From Sulfuricella sp. (lineage in GTDB: Bacteria > Pseudomonadota > Gammaproteobacteria > Burkholderiales > Sulfuricellaceae), in contig JAIOJM010000370.1 of NCBI GenBank assembly GCA_019911785.1, positions 1 through 9,928 of the forward strand: a stretch of 9,928 nt of DNA, in the 5' to 3' direction. The position numbers and the translations under genes were made by a program. Below the pieces are notes generated by a model that was not told the origin of the DNA, ran no database searches, and saw nothing but the letters and a program-made list of their open reading frames with translations. Below, piece by piece: positions 6,689 through 9,928 of the stretch (positions are counted from its first letter, which is position 1; each line of letters begins with the position of its first letter).

Positions 6689-7422
6689 CATGCCTCCCCT
6701 TCGGGGCCGGCCAGCACCTCGGCCACGTGCAGCACCCTGGTCGTATGGTTGCCGCGGCGGCGCAGCCGGCCCTCGATGTTGAGCAGGCAGCCAAGGTCGC
6801 CGCCGGCGATGGCGTCGGTGCCAGCCGCCTCGATGTGGCTGCATTTGTTGTCCGCCATGCGCGTGGACAGGTCGCCGAACTTGACCGAGAACGTTCCGCC
6901 GAAGCCGCAGCAGGTGGTGGATTCGACCATTTCCGTCAGGGTGACGCCGGGCATTTTGGCCAGCAGGGTGCGGGGCTGGCTTTGCACGCCCAGTTCGCGC
7001 AGGCCGGAGCAGGAATCATGGTAGGTCAGAGTTCCCTGGAAGCGTCCGGGAACCTCCTCCAGCCTGGCTACGTTGACCAGGAAATCCGTCAGTTCGTAGG
7101 TGCGCTGGCTGAGTGGGGAGATCCTGGCCAAAACAGCGGGATCGTCGCGGAACAGTTCGGGATAATGTACCCGGATCATGGCGGCACAGGAGCCGGAAGG
7201 TGCCACGACGTAATCGCACCCTTCGAATTCGCCGAGGAATTTCAGGGCCAGCGCCTTGGTCGCCTCCCTCTCGCCGGAATTGTAGGCGGGCTGGCCGCAG
7301 CAGGTTTGATTCTTGGGTACGACTACTTCGCAGCCGGCAGCTTCAAGCAGTCTGATTGCAGCGAAGCCGATGCCGGGGCGCATCGCGTCGACAAGGCAGG
7401 TGACAAATAAGCCCACGCGCAT
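6688..7422 (-). CDS. lutA: LutA/YkgE-type cysteine-rich (CCG domain) subunit of the L-lactate oxidation complex
   Basis: A 244-residue protein with two CCG (cysteine-rich) domains as in the GlcF/heterodisulfide reductase HdrB family. First copy: T40-C41-C42-G43-QPAYNSG with SGSC79; second copy: YHDSC138, T-C171-C172-G173-FGG and DLGC212. Such CCG motifs bind an iron-sulfur cluster and take part in the redox step of lactate oxidation. The N-terminus RVGLFVTCLVDAMRPGIG is the family start. ATG at 7420-7422 was chosen because AAGGAG lies 8 bases upstream; a TTG start at 7443 would contain that ribosome site and is rejected. First gene of lutABC, divergent from the IclR regulator. The nearest relatives of this type are also described as glycolate oxidase iron-sulfur subunits, but the lutABC order settles the call. 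Confidence 0.95.
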   Translation of the reverse strand: MRVGLFVTCLVDAMRPGIGFAAIRLLEAAGCEVVVPKNQTCCGQPAYNSGEREATKALALKFLGEFEGCDYVVAPSGSCAAMIRVHYPELFRDDPAVLARISPLSQRTYELTDFLVNVARLEEVPGRFQGTLTYHDSCSGLRELGVQSQPRTLLAKMPGVTLTEMVESTTCCGFGGTFSVKFGDLSTRMADNKCSHIEAAGTDAIAGGDLGCLLNIEGRLRRRGNHTTRVLHVAEVLAGPEGEA

Positions 7423-7469
7423 TGTATTATCTCCTTGGGACAACAGTGTCTTAACGATTGGTAAATATT

Positions 7470-7502
7470 TTGCATAATGATCTAATGTTTCATATGATGC
7501 AA
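7470..7502. promoter_or_regulatory. Overlapping divergent promoters for lutA and iclR inside one dyad; candidate IclR operator
   Basis: TTGCATAAT (7470-7478) and ATGATGCAA (7494-7502) form an inverted repeat with 8 of 9 matches, centred on 7486. Each arm can serve as a -35 box, TTGCAT, for one strand. Plus strand: TTGCAT 7470-7475, 17-base spacer, TATGAT 7493-7498, leading to iclR. Minus strand: TTGCAT 7497-7502, 17-base spacer, CATTAT 7474-7479, leading to lutA. Predicted starts of transcription, near 7505 and 7467, leave leaders of about 45-50 bases for both genes. A regulator bound to the dyad would cover both promoters. Predicted by eye from consensus matches. Confidence 0.5.
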
Positions 7503-7553
7503 CGACAGTACAACAGAAATCTGGGTGAATCCGGTTTGAGAGGATAAGAAATT

Positions 7554-8318
7554 GTGAGCGAAATTGAATCCAAATCGTCGATACAGGTTATCGACCGAAT
7601 GATGAAGCTGCTGAACGTATTGGCGGCCCACGCCGAGCCCATCGGCCTGAAACAGATGGCGATACGGACCGGTTTGCATCCATCCAGTGCCCACCGCATT
7701 CTTGGCGTAATGGTGGAAAAAGGATTTGTGGAGCGAGTGGAACCCAGCAGCTATCAGCTGGGTATCAAGCTGTTGGAACTGGGTAATCTGGTCAAGGATC
7801 GCCTCAATGTTCGGCAGGTTGCTTTGCCTTTCATGCAAAAACTACGCGACGAACTTGATGAGACTGTAAACCTGACGCTGCGCCAGGGGGACGAGATCGT
7901 GTATGTTGAGCGCGTGTCGGGAGGCAAGTCCATGATGCGTGTCGTGCAGGTGGTCGGAGCCCGGGCGCCGCTCCATATCACGGCCGTCGGCAAAATATTC
8001 CTCTCCCAGGATGGCCCGCATGGCTGCGAGGAATATGCCGAGCGAACCGGCATGCCGGCATTCACCAAGAACACCATTACCTCGGCGCAGAAGCTTGCAG
8101 AGGCGGTCAAGGGAGCGAGCCGGGACGGGTTTGCCATCGACGACGAGGAGGCGGAAAAAGGCGTCTGCTGCATCGGTGCCGGCATCTTCGATTCTGCCGC
8201 TAAGGTGGTGGCCGGTTTGTCCGTGTCGGCGCCGGCCGATCGCGTGAATTTCAAGTGGGCCGACAAGGTCAAGGAAACCGCCGACGAAATCTCCCGGGTC
8301 TTGGGCTACCGCGGATAA
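7554..8318 (+). CDS. IclR-family transcriptional regulator
   Basis: A 254-residue regulator, the normal size for the family. The N-terminal winged helix-turn-helix spans about residues 9-70 (SIQVIDRMMKLLNVLA; then LKQMAIRTGLHPSSAHRILGVM with the recognition helix near PSSAHRIL; wing GFVERVEPSSYQLG). The C-terminal effector domain (about 85-250) has YVERVSGGKSMMRVV, GARAPLHITAVGKIFL, the DGFAIDDEEAEKGVCCIGAGIFD stretch (191-213) and AGLSVSAP, all typical of IclR proteins that bind small organic acids. GTG at 7554 is the start because the next in-frame ATG (7599) would remove part of the first DNA-binding helix; GAGAGG lies 10 bases upstream. It is divergent from lutA across 131 bases, so control of lutABC and of itself is likely. 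Effector unknown; lactate is a guess from context. Canonical Bacillus lut control uses a GntR protein instead. Confidence 0.93.
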   Translation: MSEIESKSSIQVIDRMMKLLNVLAAHAEPIGLKQMAIRTGLHPSSAHRILGVMVEKGFVERVEPSSYQLGIKLLELGNLVKDRLNVRQVALPFMQKLRDELDETVNLTLRQGDEIVYVERVSGGKSMMRVVQVVGARAPLHITAVGKIFLSQDGPHGCEEYAERTGMPAFTKNTITSAQKLAEAVKGASRDGFAIDDEEAEKGVCCIGAGIFDSAAKVVAGLSVSAPADRVNFKWADKVKETADEISRVLGYRG

Positions 8319-8327
8319 ACCTTGTGG

Positions 8328-8344
8328 CCCGCCGGTCAGGCGGG
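8328..8344. terminator. Weak GC-rich stem-loop at the convergent iclR / nadC junction
   Basis: CCCGCC (8328-8333) and GGCGGG (8339-8344) form a 6-bp GC stem with a 5-base loop, just after the iclR stop and overlapping the last codons of nadC. The two genes converge with only 17 bases between their stop codons. No T run follows on either strand, so if it ends transcription it is not a classical intrinsic terminator. The position is suggestive; the evidence is thin. Confidence 0.3.
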
Positions 8345-9205
8345 AGGATCAGCGGGCAGTGTGGCAAAGCGCATCGACAAATCCACCGCCTTGATGTCCT
8401 TGGTCAGGCTGCCGACGGAGATGCGGTGCACGCCGGTTTCGGCCACGGCGCGCACTGCTTCCAGGGTAATGCCGCCGGAAGCCTCCAGTTCGGCTCTTGA
8501 TCCAGCCAGCTTTACCGCTGTGCGCATGGTTTCCAGGTCGAAATTGTCGAGCAGGATCAGTTCCGCGCCTGCTGCCAATGCCTGTTCCAGTTCGTCCAGG
8601 CTTTCCACCTCGATCTGAATCGATACGCCCGGCGGCGCAATCTTCGCGGCCTGCGCCAGCACCTCGTGGATGCTGCCTGCTGCCATGATGTGGTTTTCCT
8701 TGATCAGGATGCCGTCGTAAAGTCCCACCCGCTGGTTTTTCCCGCCGCCGCATTGGACCGCGTATTTCTGCGCAACACGCAGGCCGGGCAGGGTTTTGCG
8801 GGTGTCCATGATGCTGGCGTGGGTGCTCTTGACCGCTTCGACATACTGCCGCGTGGCGGTGGCCGTGGCGGACAGGGTTTGCAGGAAGTTCAGGGCCGGG
8901 CGCTCGGCGCTGAGCAGGGCGCGGGCATTGCCGCTGATTTCCGCCAGGGTCTGCCCTGCGGCAACTGCCTCGCCGTCATGGGCGAACCATTTGATTTCCA
9001 CCTGGGCGTCCAGCCTGCGGAAGCAGGCTTCGAACCATGCTGTGCCGCAGAGTACCGCTGCTTCGCGGCTGATGATAGAAGCGCGGGCGGTCTGCACCGC
9101 CGGGATGAGCTGTGCGGTCAGGTCGCCGCTGCCGATATCCTCGGCCAGTGCAGCTTCGACGTTGCGCTGGATAGCCTCAGTGAACAGGGCGCTGGAAGCG
9201 CTCAT
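8336..9205 (-). CDS. nadC: Nicotinate-nucleotide diphosphorylase (carboxylating), quinolinate phosphoribosyltransferase
   Basis: A 289-residue cytoplasmic enzyme that converts quinolinate and PRPP to nicotinate mononucleotide, CO2 and pyrophosphate in de novo NAD synthesis. Family motifs are present in order: AEDIGSGDLTA (21-31), LSAERPALNFLQTLS (98-112), DTRKTLPGLR (134-143), CGGGKNQR (152-159), LYDGILIKENH (162-172), IEVE (198-201), LLDNF (218-222), EASGGI (241-246) and ISVGSLTKD (262-270). The usual His of GGGxNHR is Gln158 here, a change that may be normal in its lineage. Length is normal. The start ATG (9203-9205) overlaps the TGA of the thioredoxin gene as ATGA; there is no clear ribosome site of its own, so translation is probably coupled to the upstream gene. 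No other NAD genes are in view. Confidence 0.97.
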   Translation of the reverse strand: MSASSALFTEAIQRNVEAALAEDIGSGDLTAQLIPAVQTARASIISREAAVLCGTAWFEACFRRLDAQVEIKWFAHDGEAVAAGQTLAEISGNARALLSAERPALNFLQTLSATATATRQYVEAVKSTHASIMDTRKTLPGLRVAQKYAVQCGGGKNQRVGLYDGILIKENHIMAAGSIHEVLAQAAKIAPPGVSIQIEVESLDELEQALAAGAELILLDNFDLETMRTAVKLAGSRAELEASGGITLEAVRAVAETGVHRISVGSLTKDIKAVDLSMRFATLPADPPA

Positions 9206-9702
9206 TTGGCGGGCAACATTTCAGAAATCTTCTGCACGTACTCCGGCGCGTCCCATTCAGCCCCGCCCTGCAGGGCATAGCGGATGTTGCCCTTGGGGTC
9301 GACCAGAAAGGTGGAGGGGGCGACGAATACTTTCCACGCAGTGATCGCCTTGCCGTCGCTGTCCATCAGGATGGTGAAATCGGCATGCACCTGGGCGAGA
9401 AAATCCTTCACCTCTTTTTCCGTTTCGCCCATGTTGACGGCGAGGATGACGAAGGGCTTGCCGGCCAGCTTGGCCTGGAGCCGCATCATGGAGGGCATTT
9501 CCTTGCGGCAGGGCGGGCACCAGGTGGCCCAGAACTGCACCATCACTACCTTGCCGCGGTAATCCTCCAGCTTGATGGGTTTGCCGTTGATGCCGTTCAG
9601 TGCCAGCGGCGGAGTGGGGCCGCCTTTCCAGGGTTTCAGATCCTGTGCCTGTGCTGAGGTAAGCAGGAACAGGCAGGAAATGAAAAAAATCAGTTTTTTC
9701 AT
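9202..9702 (-). CDS. Exported TlpA/ResA-like thioredoxin-fold protein
   Basis: A 166-residue thiol-disulfide protein. Residues 1-19 are a signal peptide (MKK, hydrophobic core, A-Q-A cut before Q20); Cys10 is not in a good lipobox. The mature domain has the TlpA-family opening with KLEDYRGKVVMVQFWATWCPPC (44-65 region), active site W61-C62-P-P-C65, and the cis-proline loop VAPSTFLVDPKG (127-138, Pro129). It would work in the periplasm, probably as a reductant for cytochrome c maturation or another disulfide pathway; which one cannot be told, so no symbol is given. The start ATG (9700-9702) has GGAG 8 bases upstream and overlaps the TGA of the preceding gene. Its own stop overlaps the nadC start. 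Confidence 0.92.
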   Translation of the reverse strand: MKKLIFFISCLFLLTSAQAQDLKPWKGGPTPPLALNGINGKPIKLEDYRGKVVMVQFWATWCPPCRKEMPSMMRLQAKLAGKPFVILAVNMGETEKEVKDFLAQVHADFTILMDSDGKAITAWKVFVAPSTFLVDPKGNIRYALQGGAEWDAPEYVQKISEMLPAK

Positions 9703-9928
9703 CGGGCAGACTCCAGTTGTTTGATCGCATCCAGTATCAGTTCGGGCAGCCTGTCGGTCATCGCCCTTTCTTCATCCGTGGGATCCTGCACCGCGTAGAA
9801 AACCCCGCGCACGTTGGGCAGTACCTTGCTGGCGACCTTGCTGCCGCCACGGGCGAATTCGACCTTGAGATGTTCCAGCCACCACCGTCCGGGGGAGCGC
9901 TGGCCCTGATAGATGAACACCGGCAGGG
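9699..9928 (-). CDS. Unrecognised protein, C-terminal 75 residues (gene runs off the right edge)
   Basis: The reading frame is open to the right edge of the window, so this is the C-terminal part of a longer protein; a GTG near 9920 should not be taken as its start. The visible part begins LPVFIYQGQRSPGRWW and continues with a mixed charged stretch, then EERAMTDRLPELILDAIKQL, likely a closing helix. There are no cysteines, signal sequence or membrane segment in the part seen. I do not recognise the family and assign no function. The case for a real gene is its ATGA overlap with the thioredoxin gene, continuing the pattern of coupled genes toward nadC, and the lack of any better frame here. 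Confidence 0.65.
   Translation of the reverse strand, partial: LPVFIYQGQRSPGRWWLEHLKVEFARGGSKVASKVLPNVRGVFYAVQDPTDEERAMTDRLPELILDAIKQLESAR

Noticed and set aside
6692..6844. Possible N-terminal extension of LutB
   Set aside because: It is an Arg/Gly/Pro-rich shadow of the lutA 3' end; the family start is at 6688-6691 next to GGGGAGG.
7439..7450. Short inverted repeat GACA-ACAG-TGTC and a repeated ACAACAG (7440-7446 and 7510-7516) in the lutA-iclR gap
   Set aside because: Arms of 4 bases and a 7-base repeat are too short to stand out from chance in a gap of this size.
7482..7838. Minus-strand frame overlapping the start of the IclR gene
   Set aside because: It lies opposite the clearly conserved DNA-binding domain and shows no family features; its end covers the promoter dyad.

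Overview
The window reads as part of a GC-rich proteobacterial chromosome, most likely a betaproteobacterium. This rests on codon composition, a fused LivM-LivG transporter subunit, a full LutABC set and the style of the NadC and TlpA proteins. I cannot name a genus. The coding density is high: ten complete or nearly complete genes plus one fragment at each edge, and no gap above 240 bases. I see no tRNA, rRNA, CRISPR array, insertion sequence or phage gene.

Layout, left to right. (1) Positions 1-4398, minus strand: an ABC importer operon of the branched-chain amino acid (HAAT/Liv) family, transcribed right to left as substrate-binding protein (3175-4398), LivH permease (2232-3104), a LivM permease fused to a LivG ATPase (287-2230), and LivF ATPase (1-276, cut by the window edge). 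(2) Positions 4399-4637: an AT-rich leader and promoter region for this operon, with two inverted repeats and two candidate promoters. (3) Positions 4638-7422, minus strand: lutA-lutB-lutC, the iron-sulfur L-lactate oxidation complex, with 4-base start/stop overlaps between genes. (4) Positions 7423-7553: a divergent control region. (5) Positions 7554-8318, plus strand: an IclR-family regulator, the only plus-strand gene. (6) Positions 8336-9928, minus strand, convergent with iclR: an unrecognised gene cut by the right edge, a secreted TlpA-like thioredoxin, and nadC (quinolinate phosphoribosyltransferase), joined by ATGA overlaps.

How the parts may work together. The IclR-type protein is placed to control lutABC, and probably itself, through the shared control region. 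There a 33-bp dyad contains two candidate promoters facing each other whose -35 boxes are the arms of the dyad. The Liv-type importer lies downstream of lutC on the same strand but has its own promoter-like region, so a functional link with lactate oxidation is only a hypothesis; its substrate cannot be read from sequence. The nadC group is a separate housekeeping unit.

I found no gene system that is clearly new. The observations most worth following are the dyad-embedded overlapping divergent promoters between lutA and iclR, the near-palindrome that fills the spacer of the predicted livK promoter, the LivM-LivG fusion with an extra membrane segment, and the perfect hairpin between the binding-protein gene and livH.
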